A stretch of 64,000 nucleotides of DNA from contig NZ_SJEE01000013.1 in NCBI RefSeq assembly GCF_006937785.1, forward strand, positions 62,001 through 126,000, read 5' to 3'. The notes beneath the pieces are model-generated. The model made no database searches, was not told where the DNA came from, and worked only from the letters and a program-made list of their open reading frames with translations. Of this stretch, positions 18,374 to 27,212 are shown one piece after another (position 1 is the stretch's first letter; the number at the start of each line of letters is the position of its first letter). Made by a program: the position numbers and the translations under genes. This stretch comes from Pseudanabaena sp. UWO311 (lineage in GTDB: Bacteria; Cyanobacteriota; Cyanobacteriia; Pseudanabaenales; Pseudanabaenaceae).

Positions 18374-19312
18374 ATGCCCAAGCTACTGATCAGTACTTCT
18401 TCTTTTGATGTAAAAAGCAATCAGGTATTGCAAAGTCTCCAAGCTCAAGGTTTTGAAATAGTTTTAAATCCCTATGGTAGAAAGCTCAAAGAATCAGAAG
18501 TTTTAGAACTTCTCAGCGGTGATGTCGTTGGAATGATTGCAGGCGTTGAACCTCTAACTCGAAATGTTTTAAACTCAACTAAGTCTCTCAAGGTAATTTC
18601 GCGATGTGGAATTGGAACCGACAGTGTTGATTTAGTAGTAGCTGAAGAATTGGGGATTCCTGTACATATTACGCCTACAGCTCCTGTAATTGCTGTTGCC
18701 GAGTTGACAGTGAGTCTGATTCTTTCCGTGTTGAGGCGCACCTCTGAAGCCGATCGCACTTTGCGAGAAGGAAAATGGAATCCTTTGATGGGTAGACTAC
18801 TTGCCTCTCAAGTAGTGGGGCTGTTGGGCTATGGAAGAGTCGGCAATCGAGTAGGACAGATTTTGAAGGCTTTTGGGGCAAAAAGAATTGCCTATGACAT
18901 TTTTCGTGATGATTCGCTATTCGCAGATACAGTTTGTATCTCATCTTTAGATGAATTTATCGCACGTTCCAATGTAATCACGATCCATATTCCCTACAAC
19001 AAAGACAATCATCATTTAGTTAATCGCGACTTTATCAATAAGATGCAAGCAGGTAGCATTTTAATTAATACTTCTAGAGGGGGGCTGGTTGATGAACAAG
19101 CCTTGTACGAAGCACTAGTCTCTGGGCATTTGGCAGGCGCAGCCCTTGATGTGTTTGAAGAAGAACCATATTCTGGTCAACTCCGTACCTTGCCTCAGGT
19201 TATTTTGACCCCCCATATGGGTTCTTACGCTAAGGAAGCGAGAATTCAGATGGAGCAAGAAGCTGCTCAAAATCTATTTGATAGCCTTGTAAATTTGGGC
19301 TTAGCTAAGTGA
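18374..19312 (+). CDS. D-isomer-specific 2-hydroxyacid dehydrogenase
   Basis: A 312-residue NAD-dependent dehydrogenase of the SerA-like family. The Rossmann loop is VVGLLGYGRVGNRVGQ (about 147-162). The catalytic arginine is probably in INTSRGGLVDE, the glutamate in DVFEEEPYSG and the histidine in LTPHMGSYAKEA. It lacks the C-terminal ACT regulatory domain of biosynthetic phosphoglycerate dehydrogenases, so it more likely acts on another 2-hydroxy acid. Its stop overlaps the next start by four bases, so it is coupled to the HAD phosphatase. Confidence 0.88.
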   Translation: MPKLLISTSSFDVKSNQVLQSLQAQGFEIVLNPYGRKLKESEVLELLSGDVVGMIAGVEPLTRNVLNSTKSLKVISRCGIGTDSVDLVVAEELGIPVHITPTAPVIAVAELTVSLILSVLRRTSEADRTLREGKWNPLMGRLLASQVVGLLGYGRVGNRVGQILKAFGAKRIAYDIFRDDSLFADTVCISSLDEFIARSNVITIHIPYNKDNHHLVNRDFINKMQAGSILINTSRGGLVDEQALYEALVSGHLAGAALDVFEEEPYSGQLRTLPQVILTPHMGSYAKEARIQMEQEAAQNLFDSLVNLGLAK

Positions 19313-19986
19313 GCCAAAATATAATGAACGAGATCGAGACTACAGGTATTGCGAAAAAATATGATGCGATCGTATTTGATTTTGATGGAGTCTTAGTTGA
19401 ATCTGTCGATGTCAAAACTCAAGCTTTTGGGGCTTTGTATGCAGAATATGGCGATCGCATTGTAGAGCAGGTTAAAGCCTATCACCTGCTTCATGGAGGA
19501 GTATCGCGATTTGAAAAATTTCGTTACTACCAAGAGGTTTTGCTTGGCAAAGACTTAACCAAAGAAGAGGAGATGCGGCTAGGAGATTTATTCTCACAAT
19601 ATGTTGAAGATGCTGTGGTGGATGCGGTTTATGTTTTAGGAGCTTATGAGCTTTTAGAAAGAAATTATCAGTCCACACCTTTATTTGTGGCTTCAGGAAC
19701 TCCCGATCAAGAGTTGAAACGCATCGTCTCAAGGCGAAATATGGCTCATTATTTCGTCTCTGTGCATGGGTCTCCAGCTAAAAAGGGAGATATTATCCAA
19801 GATATTTTGTCAAAATATGATTTTGAGCCTGATCGCGTATTGATGGTTGGCGATGCGATCGCTGATTATGAAGGTGCGATCGCTGCGGGTGTAAAATTTG
19901 TAGGCAGAGTGATGCAGTATCCTGAAACTTATCCTTTCCCCACAGGGACAATTGTTCTCCCAGACTTAGTTGAACTCGTCACATAG
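19309..19986 (+). CDS. HAD-family hydrolase (phosphatase-like)
   Basis: A 225-residue haloacid dehalogenase-type enzyme, subfamily IA with a helical cap. Motif I is VFDFDGVL with nucleophile D24 and acid D26, motif II is FVASGTP, motif III lysine is in SPAKKGD and motif IV is GDAIADYEGA. It probably removes phosphate from a small sugar or acid phosphate. GTG 19309 overlaps the dehydrogenase stop (GTGA), a classic coupled start; an internal ATG at 19324 is the alternative. Pairing with a 2-hydroxyacid dehydrogenase implies consecutive steps, which is inference. Confidence 0.88.
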   Translation: MSQNIMNEIETTGIAKKYDAIVFDFDGVLVESVDVKTQAFGALYAEYGDRIVEQVKAYHLLHGGVSRFEKFRYYQEVLLGKDLTKEEEMRLGDLFSQYVEDAVVDAVYVLGAYELLERNYQSTPLFVASGTPDQELKRIVSRRNMAHYFVSVHGSPAKKGDIIQDILSKYDFEPDRVLMVGDAIADYEGAIAAGVKFVGRVMQYPETYPFPTGTIVLPDLVELVT

Positions 19987-20030
19987 GAGACAAGGTGTAC
20001 ATAGGCTTGGCGATGTACACCTTGTCTCCT
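19985..20030. terminator. 18-bp perfect stem after the HAD gene
   Basis: Arms 19985-20002 and 20013-20030 (AGGAGACAAGGTGTACAT and complement) with a 10-base loop begin at the HAD stop codon (TAG ends 19986). No U-run follows, so terminator function is inferred from position only. Confidence 0.75.
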
Positions 20031-20071
20031 GAAGTTTACATTTTTGCTTTATTTTTTAATCTTAAAAATTT

Positions 20072-21481
20072 ATGCGTCGTCGTCAGTTTAATCAGTTATC
20101 TCTATCTTTAGCAGGTTTAGGTTTGGCAGCCTGTAGCGATTCTGCCGTCTTAAATTATCGGGCTCCCGAAAAAAGCTCCAAATTTCGGGTTTGGTGGATT
20201 CAAAGCTTTTATCCTGCTGAAACAGAGGCACTTTCACAAATTGTTGCCGAGTGGGAAAAAAAGAATAATACGAAGGTGGAAATCACGTTCTATAATGACG
20301 GGTCTGTGAATCGTGACGCTGAAAATGCTCTTAATAATGGGAATCCTCCCGACATCTTATTTAGTAATACCGCTGAATTTGCCCTCTATCCGAAATTAGC
20401 TTGGCAAAATAAATTAGTAGATGTTTCTGATGTTGTAGAACCTGTTAAAAATTTATTCAGCCCAATCGCCCTTAAAGCTGTCGCCTATAAAAATAGTCAA
20501 AATCCTAATCCTGCTTTCTACGCTGTACCGATCGCCCAGCTAGCTGCTGGGCTGCATTATTGGCGGGATATGCTTGTAGATGTAGGACTGAGTGACACCA
20601 ATATTCCTAAGGATTGGAATGGATTTTGGGCATTTTGGGAAACGGCTCAAGACCGCGCAACGAATAGAGGCAAAAAAGACATCTTTGGAATCGGCTTACC
20701 AATGTCTACTGAAGCTACAGATGTGATCTTCATGTTTGAGCAATTCCTCACAGCTTATGGAGTACAGCTACTAGATGAGAATGGACAACTAAAAGTTGAG
20801 AATCCCCAAAATCGCCAAGGGATTATCGCCGCATTAACAAAATACGCTGGCTTCTATCAGAGTAAGCATGTACCTCCTACCGCTTTACAATGGACAGATG
20901 CCGATAACAATCAGGTGTTTCTTAGCCGAAACTCATTCATGACGGCTAACCCAGGATTATCTATCCCAGCATCTCAACAGTTTGATCAAGAGGTTTACAA
21001 CAAAAAATTAGTGACCACAGAATGGCCGCTTTCTCCCGACGGTAAGACTCTTAGCCATTTAGTAGCGGTAAAACAGGCGGTTATATTTTCTGCCCCCAAC
21101 GTTAAAAAGGCTAAGGATGATGTTGCTAAGGAACAGGCAAGGCAAGCTCTTGCTAAAAGTCTTTTGTCTCATATTATCCAACCTGATAATTTACTCACCT
21201 ATTTGAAAGGAGCAGGAGGAAGGTATTTCCCGACTATGCCAAAATTATTAGAAGATCCCTATTATAAGGATTCCAAAGACCCACATATTTTGGCAGCAAC
21301 TAAGCAATTTCAGAATACTAGTTCTTTTTATACAGCCCAGAATCCTGCTTATTCAGAAGTGGGTGCTAAAAAAGTATGGGGACAAGCGATCAAGTCCGTA
21401 GCTTCAGGTAAAAATTCACCTGAACAAGCAGCTGATACTGCGATCGCCCAAATCAAGGCTATTTTCACTGAGTGGAAATAA
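20072..21481 (+). CDS. Extracellular sugar-type ABC substrate-binding lipoprotein (orphan)
   Basis: A 469-residue family 1 solute-binding protein (MalE/UgpB type). The N-terminus MRRRQFNQLSLSLAGLGLAAC combines a twin-arginine-like RRxF motif with a lipobox ending at C21, so it may be exported folded by Tat and lipid-anchored. The mature part shows the family pattern (FRVWWIQSF near 39, PDILFSNTAEFALYP about 105). No permease or ATPase gene is beside it. It is followed after 80 bases by a Cache-domain hybrid kinase, so it may feed a shared ATPase elsewhere or present ligand to the sensor. Confidence 0.87.
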   Translation: MRRRQFNQLSLSLAGLGLAACSDSAVLNYRAPEKSSKFRVWWIQSFYPAETEALSQIVAEWEKKNNTKVEITFYNDGSVNRDAENALNNGNPPDILFSNTAEFALYPKLAWQNKLVDVSDVVEPVKNLFSPIALKAVAYKNSQNPNPAFYAVPIAQLAAGLHYWRDMLVDVGLSDTNIPKDWNGFWAFWETAQDRATNRGKKDIFGIGLPMSTEATDVIFMFEQFLTAYGVQLLDENGQLKVENPQNRQGIIAALTKYAGFYQSKHVPPTALQWTDADNNQVFLSRNSFMTANPGLSIPASQQFDQEVYNKKLVTTEWPLSPDGKTLSHLVAVKQAVIFSAPNVKKAKDDVAKEQARQALAKSLLSHIIQPDNLLTYLKGAGGRYFPTMPKLLEDPYYKDSKDPHILAATKQFQNTSSFYTAQNPAYSEVGAKKVWGQAIKSVASGKNSPEQAADTAIAQIKAIFTEWK

Positions 21482-21484
21482 TTA

Positions 21485-21527
21485 GAAGGTAGGATAGGCG
21501 GCGCGAAGCGCCGCCTATCCTACCTTC
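21485..21527. repeat. 20-bp perfect palindrome, GAA loop
   Basis: Arms 21485-21504 and 21508-21527 around GAA; tip GGCGGCGC-GAA-GCGCCGCC, the GC-NNN-GC type. It starts 4 bases after the stop of the binding-protein gene. Confidence 0.92.
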
Positions 21528-21561
21528 CAGACAACTATTGTTAGTTAAGTGAGTATAGAAG

Positions 21562-24543
21562 ATGATCAACCTATTTAAGAAACGCCTGCTGATGCAACTT
21601 GTGGCATATTTTTCGGTTCTGTCGATTGTCACAGTTTTAGTAGTTGCGGTAAGTGCCAATACTCGCAGTCGTGATGCTCTTAGAAAATCAGTGATTGACC
21701 GATTAGCAGTTGCCACATCGCTCAAAGAATCGCAGGTGAATCAATGGGTTGATAATCAACGCCGCGATGTAATTTTAATGACGCAGTTGCCAGATTTGAT
21801 CTTTAATTCTGAAATAACTTTTACGAAAGAGCGAGAATCTCCAGAATTCAAGGCGGCTGTTGACTCTCTGCAAAAGTTTATGGCGAATATATCCGCAGTC
21901 AAACCAAATATTCGACAGATTTCAATCCTTACAAATAACGGGATTACGGTTGTTTCCACAGACAAGCAAAAAGAAGGCAAGTACCAACCGCTCGGAAATA
22001 CCACTACTTACTTTACTCGCGACCAATCTCGGATCATTGTGCCTAATTTCTATATCTCACCAATCACTGGAAAGGCAGCAATGACTTTTGCGGCTCCTTT
22101 AACGAATAAAGCTGGCGATCGCATTGGCGTGATAGCGGTTGATCTAGATCTCCAAGGGGTGGATGACATCATTCGTGAACGCACAGGACTAGGTAATAGC
22201 GGCGAAACCTATTTAGTGGGCAGACTAGCTACTAAGAATGTCCTAATTTCAGGAGCGGAAGGTGATAAACAGGAGCTCGCCAAAGATATTAAAAGTGATG
22301 GTATTTCTGCGGCGGCTTTAGGAAAAGATGGGGAGGGTTTATATAAAAACTATAAAACTATACCTGTATTAGGAAGTTACATTTGGATTGACAACCTCAA
22401 TCTGGCGTTACTTGCAGAAATATCGCAGGCTGAAGCTTTTGAACCTGCCGATCGCCTTGCTCGTGATATTTTGCTGATTGGATTGAGTTCCGCAGGTATT
22501 TTGTTGACAGCTGTGTACTTAATTGCCAGACGAATTTCTCAGCCAATTTTGGCGATCGCTGATGCAGCAAACCAAGTCTCTGGAGGTAATCTTGATTCAC
22601 AAGCACCTGTTCTCACAGAAGATGAAATTGGAATTTTGGCGATCGCATTTAATCAAATGACATCACAACTTAAAGCTTCAGGAGAACAGTTAGCCGATTA
22701 CAGTCGTACTCTGGAGCAGAAAGTCGAACAGCGTACCAGTGAGATCAAGGCGATTATTGACAACATGGTGGATGGCTTGGTGGTAGTTAATGGAGAAGAT
22801 CAGATTACCCAATTTAATCCAGCGCTAGCAGGCATGATTGGGATTAGCAGTAAAGTGATTGCTAAGGCTAAGAGTTATAGAGAAATATTTAAATCTGAGG
22901 AAATCGCTAATCTCGTTACAAGCACAAGAGAGAATCCGAAACAAGTTTTTAGTGAAGAGTTTGCCCTACCTGATCGCCGTATTGGAAAAGCAGTTGCAAC
23001 TTCAATCTTTGGAGAAGCAAGTATTTCGGAAGAGGCTCTATTAGAAACAAATTATTTAGGTACTGTAATTCTCATTCGTGATATTACTGCCGAGAAAGAA
23101 GTAGATCGGATGAAGACAGACTTTATCTCAACGGTATCCCATGAATTGAGAACACCGCTTACATCTGTATTAGGTTTTGCGAAATTGATTCAGAAAAAGT
23201 TAGATGAATCAATATTTCCACTTATCCAGACCGATGACAAAAAAGTGAATCGAAGTGTCCGTCAAGTCACTGAAAATATTGAGATCATAGTATCTGAGGG
23301 GACTCGGCTCACCAAACTAATTAACGAAGTCCTAGATGTTGCCAAAATAGAAGCTGGTAAGATGCAATGGAATATGGAACCTTTGGCAATTACCGAAGTA
23401 ATTGATCGAGCCTTTTCGGCAACTTCTGCGCTCTTTGAGCAAAAAGCATTAATACCAGTAAGAGAGATTGAAGCAGATTTACCCGATATCCTTGGTGATA
23501 AAGATCGCTTGATTCAAGTCGTAATCAACTTAATTTCCAACGCTGTGAAGTTTACGGATCGGGGAAGCATCACTTGTCGGGTTAAGCTAGATGATCAATC
23601 AATTATGGTCAGTGTAATCGATCAAGGAGTAGGAATTTCTGAATCGGATCAGCCTAAAGTGTTTGAGAAGTTCAAGCAGGTTGGGGATACTCTGACCGAT
23701 AAACCACAAGGCACAGGGCTAGGACTACCAATTTCCAAAGAAATCATCTCTTATCATGGAGGGAAGATTTGGGTAGAGAGTGAAATTGGAAAGGGTAGTA
23801 CATTCTCTTTTACACTTCCAATCAATCCAGAAAATGAGATTCCTGCAATTAATTTTGACATTTTGATTGATCAACTCAAGAAAAGATCGGTTTCGCAAAG
23901 TCAAACGCAATCAGACGGTCAGAGTGTGATAGATGAACCTAAGAACATTTTAGTCATTGACGATGATGCGAGTATTCGCAACCTGCTGAGACAAGAGTTG
24001 GAAGCTAAAGGATATACTATTCGCGAAGCTGGAAATGGACAAGAAGCGATTGTCAAAGTTCGTGAAAGTCGTCCCGATCTAATCACCCTTGATATTGTTA
24101 TGGATGGTATTAGTGGCTATGATGTAGCAGCAATTCTCAAATCCGATCCTGCGACTTTGGATATTCCCATTATTATTGTCTCAGTATTAGATGACAAAGC
24201 TAAAGGTCGCCATCTAGGTATTGATAGTTATGTGACTAAACCTCTAGATATGGTGCTATTGTTGCGAGAAGTTGATATTCTTCTATCTAGTAAGGCTTCT
24301 ACTGGCAAAAAGATTTTGGTAGTGGATGACAATTTTGGTTCTATCGATCTATTGATGGAAATGCTGCAAAACCAAGGCTTCTTACCATCTAAAATCATTA
24401 ATCAAGACGATTTACGAACTACTGTGATTGCTTCTCAGCCAGATGTAATCATTGCTAGTACCAAGTTAGCGGATCAAGTGCAATCTCTCCGTGCTGAGCA
24501 AGGTATGGAAAATATTCGCTTTTTGTTAATTGCCGACCAATAG
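21562..24543 (+). CDS. Hybrid histidine kinase: Cache-HAMP-PAS-HisKA-HATPase-REC-degenerate REC
   Basis: A 993-residue membrane kinase. Helices at about 10-30 and 306-326 frame a periplasmic double-Cache sensor; HAMP follows, then a PAS domain (about 395-515). The phosphoacceptor is H527 ([16 protein letters not shown]) and the ATPase domain has [17 protein letters not shown] and GTGLGLPI. Receiver 1 has D844 ([10 protein letters not shown]) and K in VTKPLD. Receiver 2 starts normally ([11 protein letters not shown]) but has IIASTKLA where the phosphoacceptor aspartate is expected, and stops at FLLIADQ, before the conserved lysine region. It is thus a phosphorylation-dead, truncated pseudo-receiver. 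The upstream orphan binding protein is a possible ligand presenter. Confidence 0.92.
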   Translation: MINLFKKRLLMQLVAYFSVLSIVTVLVVAVSANTRSRDALRKSVIDRLAVATSLKESQVNQWVDNQRRDVILMTQLPDLIFNSEITFTKERESPEFKAAVDSLQKFMANISAVKPNIRQISILTNNGITVVSTDKQKEGKYQPLGNTTTYFTRDQSRIIVPNFYISPITGKAAMTFAAPLTNKAGDRIGVIAVDLDLQGVDDIIRERTGLGNSGETYLVGRLATKNVLISGAEGDKQELAKDIKSDGISAAALGKDGEGLYKNYKTIPVLGSYIWIDNLNLALLAEISQAEAFEPADRLARDILLIGLSSAGILLTAVYLIARRISQPILAIADAANQVSGGNLDSQAPVLTEDEIGILAIAFNQMTSQLKASGEQLADYSRTLEQKVEQRTSEIKAIIDNMVDGLVVVNGEDQITQFNPALAGMIGISSKVIAKAKSYREIFKSEEIANLVTSTRENPKQVFSEEFALPDRRIGKAVATSIFGEASISEEALLETNYLGTVILIRDITAEKEVDRMKTDFISTVSHELRTPLTSVLGFAKLIQKKLDESIFPLIQTDDKKVNRSVRQVTENIEIIVSEGTRLTKLINEVLDVAKIEAGKMQWNMEPLAITEVIDRAFSATSALFEQKALIPVREIEADLPDILGDKDRLIQVVINLISNAVKFTDRGSITCRVKLDDQSIMVSVIDQGVGISESDQPKVFEKFKQVGDTLTDKPQGTGLGLPISKEIISYHGGKIWVESEIGKGSTFSFTLPINPENEIPAINFDILIDQLKKRSVSQSQTQSDGQSVIDEPKNILVIDDDASIRNLLRQELEAKGYTIREAGNGQEAIVKVRESRPDLITLDIVMDGISGYDVAAILKSDPATLDIPIIIVSVLDDKAKGRHLGIDSYVTKPLDMVLLLREVDILLSSKASTGKKILVVDDNFGSIDLLMEMLQNQGFLPSKIINQDDLRTTVIASQPDVIIASTKLADQVQSLRAEQGMENIRFLLIADQ

Positions 24544-24565
24544 AAAGAGGATTGTCTGTCGTTAT

Positions 24566-24601
24566 AAAAGCAGGGGCAATTCATGAATTGCCCCTGCTTT
24601 T
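24566..24601. terminator. Bidirectional terminator, 18-bp gapless palindrome
   Basis: AAAAGCAGGGGCAATTCA (24566-24583) is followed at once by its exact complement to 24601, ending in a T-run on both strands. It lies between the convergent hybrid kinase and purH, whose stops are 22 and 3 bases away. Confidence 0.9.
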
Positions 24602-24604
24602 TGT

Positions 24605-26164
24605 TTAATGTAAGAAATGGCGAACGCCTGTAAATACCATAATTAAGCCAAGCTCATCAGCTGCCTTGATCGAATCGGCATCACGCATACTTCCTCCTGG
24701 TTGCACGATCGCAATAATTCCTGCGGCTGCGGCAGTTCGCACAGAGTCGTCAAACGGGAAAAAGCCATCACTAGCTAGGAATGCTCCTTTCACCTTCTCG
24801 CCTGCTTGATCGAGAGCAATTTTGATTGAGCCAACTCGATTCATTTGACCAGCGCCAATGCCAATTGTAGTGCAGTCTTTAGTAATGGCGATCGCATTAG
24901 ACTTGACATGACGACTAATTTTCCAAGCAAAAATCAACTCCTGCAACTGTTCTGGGGTTGGCTGCTTTTCAGTCACAACTTTCCATACATCAGGATTAAC
25001 TGCTTCATCATCAGACTTCTGGACTAGCATCCCTCCAGAGATCGTCTTCACTGTCTCATGGGAACCATGCTTAAGATCAGATAGAACTAGCACCCGTAAG
25101 TTTTGCTTTTTCCCCAGAATTGCTGCCACACTGGGGACACATGCAGGAGCAACGACACATTCTAAAAATGTTTTATTTAAAAGCAGCGCAGTTTCTTCGT
25201 CAATCGGACGATTAAGGGCGACAATACCTCCAAAAGCAGAAGTGGAATCTGCTTCAAAAGCTTTTTGATAAGCTTCGGCAATAGTAGGTGCGATCGCAAC
25301 TCCGCAAGGGTTGTTGTGTTTGATGATTACCGCACAGGGGAGATCGTCACTAAATTCAGCGATGATGCTCCGTGCTGCTTCTAGATCGAGCAAGTTATTG
25401 AAGCTGAGTTCTTTGCCTTGCAATTGTTGGGCAGCAGACCAACCTTTGGGCGTTGCACCAACTTGATACCATATGGCGGGTTGATGGGGATTTTCACCAT
25501 AACGCAAAGGTTTAGGATTATTGCATAGCAAAGTATAGGAAGAAGCGAGCGTATTCGGTAACCCTAGTGCTGCTTTCTGTTCCTTTTCTAAATAATCAGC
25601 GATCGCTTTGTCATAGGATTGTGTATGTTGAAAAGCCGCGATCGCTAGTTTTTTGCGAAATTCTAAGGTTGTTTCGCCATTATTCGCTTTTAGCTCCGCC
25701 AGAAATTCTGGATATTGGCTAGGACTGGACAATACGGCAACATGATTATAATTCTTTGCCGAGGCGCGAATTAGAGTTGGGCCCCCAATATCGATATTCT
25801 CGATCGCATCTTCGAGGGTGACATTGGGCTTTGCGATCGTTTCTGTAAATGGATAAAGATTAACCACCACAATCCGAATTGGTTGAATCTCATTGTCAGC
25901 TAGGTCTTGCTGATGTTCAGGTAGTTCGAGTCTTGCAAGAACCCCGCCATGAATTCGCGGATGCAGGGTTTTCACTCGTCCACCTAAAATCTCAGGTGCG
26001 CCTGTATAGTCGGAAACCTTGGTAACTTCAAGCTCAGCCGCTTTGAGTGCCTTGGCAGTTCCACCACTACTAATTAGTTGAAAGTTATAGTTGGTCGATA
26101 GTTCGCGGGCAAGGTCGAGTAGTCCTGTTTTGTCAGAGACACTCAAAAGCGCAAGGGGTTTCAT
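24605..26164 (-). CDS. purH: Bifunctional AICAR formyltransferase/IMP cyclohydrolase
   Basis: A 519-residue enzyme for the last two steps of purine synthesis: formylation of AICAR from 10-formyl-THF, then ring closure to IMP. The N-terminal MGS-like cyclohydrolase domain begins MKPLALLSVSDKTGL and has HPRIHGGVLARL, and IDIGGPTLIRASAKN; the transformylase domain follows with LRYGENPHQPA, IKHNNPCG and SDGFFPFDDSV. ATG 26164 has GGAG six bases upstream; the longer frame to 26215 runs into a palindrome and is rejected. Expressed towards a shared terminator. Confidence 0.97.
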   Translation of the reverse strand: MKPLALLSVSDKTGLLDLARELSTNYNFQLISSGGTAKALKAAELEVTKVSDYTGAPEILGGRVKTLHPRIHGGVLARLELPEHQQDLADNEIQPIRIVVVNLYPFTETIAKPNVTLEDAIENIDIGGPTLIRASAKNYNHVAVLSSPSQYPEFLAELKANNGETTLEFRKKLAIAAFQHTQSYDKAIADYLEKEQKAALGLPNTLASSYTLLCNNPKPLRYGENPHQPAIWYQVGATPKGWSAAQQLQGKELSFNNLLDLEAARSIIAEFSDDLPCAVIIKHNNPCGVAIAPTIAEAYQKAFEADSTSAFGGIVALNRPIDEETALLLNKTFLECVVAPACVPSVAAILGKKQNLRVLVLSDLKHGSHETVKTISGGMLVQKSDDEAVNPDVWKVVTEKQPTPEQLQELIFAWKISRHVKSNAIAITKDCTTIGIGAGQMNRVGSIKIALDQAGEKVKGAFLASDGFFPFDDSVRTAAAAGIIAIVQPGGSMRDADSIKAADELGLIMVFTGVRHFLH

Positions 26165-26186
26165 AAAAAGCTCCATATTCGTTATT

Positions 26187-26221
26187 AGGAGGATGGCAAC
26201 ACAAAGTGTTGTCATCCTCCT
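26187..26221. repeat. 16-bp inverted repeat upstream of purH, AAA loop
   Basis: Arms 26187-26202 and 26206-26221 (AGGAGGATGGCAACAC and complement with one wobble) around AAA. It is 23 bases before the purH start codon, so it would lie in its 5' leader or downstream of the GST gene. Confidence 0.8.
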
Positions 26222-26240
26222 GTACCATTTTATCGCATTA

Positions 26241-26297
26241 TTAAAACCAAAAATTGTTTAGGCGGGCTTCGCCCACCCAAACAATTTTTGGTTTTAA
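26241..26297. repeat. 19-bp perfect inverted repeat overlapping the GST stop
   Basis: Arms 26241-26259 and 26279-26297 (TTAAAACCAAAAATTGTTT and complement) enclose GGGC-TTC-GCC. The right arm includes the GST stop codon (26294-26296). Likely terminator of the GST gene. Confidence 0.88.
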
Positions 26298-26971
26298 GGA
26301 GTAATCACGATCGCTTCTTGATCGGATGTCCATACAGGAAACTTTTGCATCACAAGTTCGAACATGGCGCTAGTTTCATGCCACTTCAACCATTGTTGCA
26401 AGCGCTCATAACAACTCGATAGGAACCAATCTATATCCACATTGGCAAGCTGTCGTACAAAAGGGAAAATCGCAATGTCAGCAAGAGTTTGCTGATCACC
26501 AATTAAAAAAGCTTGAGCTTCACCAGTTAGCGATCGCGACTGAAGTTGAAGTTCTAAAACTTGGAGAAATTCTTCTGCTTGTTGACGATAATCTTCCTGC
26601 GATTTTTCAGGGAATCGGTTTGGGTACTTATAGCGATCAAGGGCAAGTTTAAACTCGCGATCATTGGTATTGATAAGCTGTTGTGCGATCGCTAAAGATT
26701 TTTCTGGCAAATCTTTCCAATTGAGGGGATCATGCTGCTCCAGCGCCCAATGCATAATATCGAGACTTTCTTCTAAAACAATAAAATCTTCCTCCATAAA
26801 AACCTGCATCACTGGCGTTGTTCCCTTTGGCGAAATATCGAGCATCTCTTTGGGTTTATTTTTTAAAGTAACTTCTCTAAGTTCATAGCTAACACCAGCA
26901 TAAGCAAGAGCCATTCTTGCGCGAATTGCATAGGGACAACGCCTGAAAGAATAGAGGATTGGAAGATGCAT
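26294..26971 (-). CDS. Glutathione S-transferase family protein
   Basis: A 225-residue two-domain protein: thioredoxin-like N-terminal half (LPILYSFRRCPYAIRARMAL, with the CPY motif at about residues 11-13 that fits omega or beta-like thiol transferases, and the cis-proline region GTTPVMQV near 52) and an all-helical C-terminal half (DIAIFPFVRQLA). It conjugates or reduces electrophiles with glutathione. ATG 26971 is preferred to the TTG at 26983, which adds MFRY. Substrate unknown. Confidence 0.87.
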   Translation of the reverse strand: MHLPILYSFRRCPYAIRARMALAYAGVSYELREVTLKNKPKEMLDISPKGTTPVMQVFMEEDFIVLEESLDIMHWALEQHDPLNWKDLPEKSLAIAQQLINTNDREFKLALDRYKYPNRFPEKSQEDYRQQAEEFLQVLELQLQSRSLTGEAQAFLIGDQQTLADIAIFPFVRQLANVDIDWFLSSCYERLQQWLKWHETSAMFELVMQKFPVWTSDQEAIVITP

Positions 26972-27037
26972 ATACCTAAACAAGAGATAATAATTAGCAT
27001 ATGTTATTACTTACAGAAATCCGTGAGCAAGAGAATC

Positions 27038-27090
27038 ACAAGAAATTTGTTAAAAGTGTTGCTTTGCTCCACTTTTAACAAATTTCTTGT
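27038..27090. repeat. 21-bp perfect inverted repeat, CTTTGC loop
   Basis: Arms 27038-27058 and 27070-27090 (ACAAGAAATTTGTTAAAAGT... and complement) around the loop TTGCTTTGCTC. Followed within 25 bases by TAAAGCGTTGCAAAAA. Same loop type as 53570 and 56242. Confidence 0.9.
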
Positions 27091-27212
27091 TTCTGGGCTT
27101 CATGTAAAGCGTTGCAAAAACTGTAATTAGCAATACCTTTGTCTCATGTGCGATCGCCTTAAATACAATAGTAAAAAGGTATAAAATATCTAAAATATAA
27201 CTACATTAATTT

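Noticed and set aside
26165-26215. N-terminal extension of PurH
   Set aside because: It runs through a hairpin; ATG 26164 has a good ribosome site and the family N-terminus.
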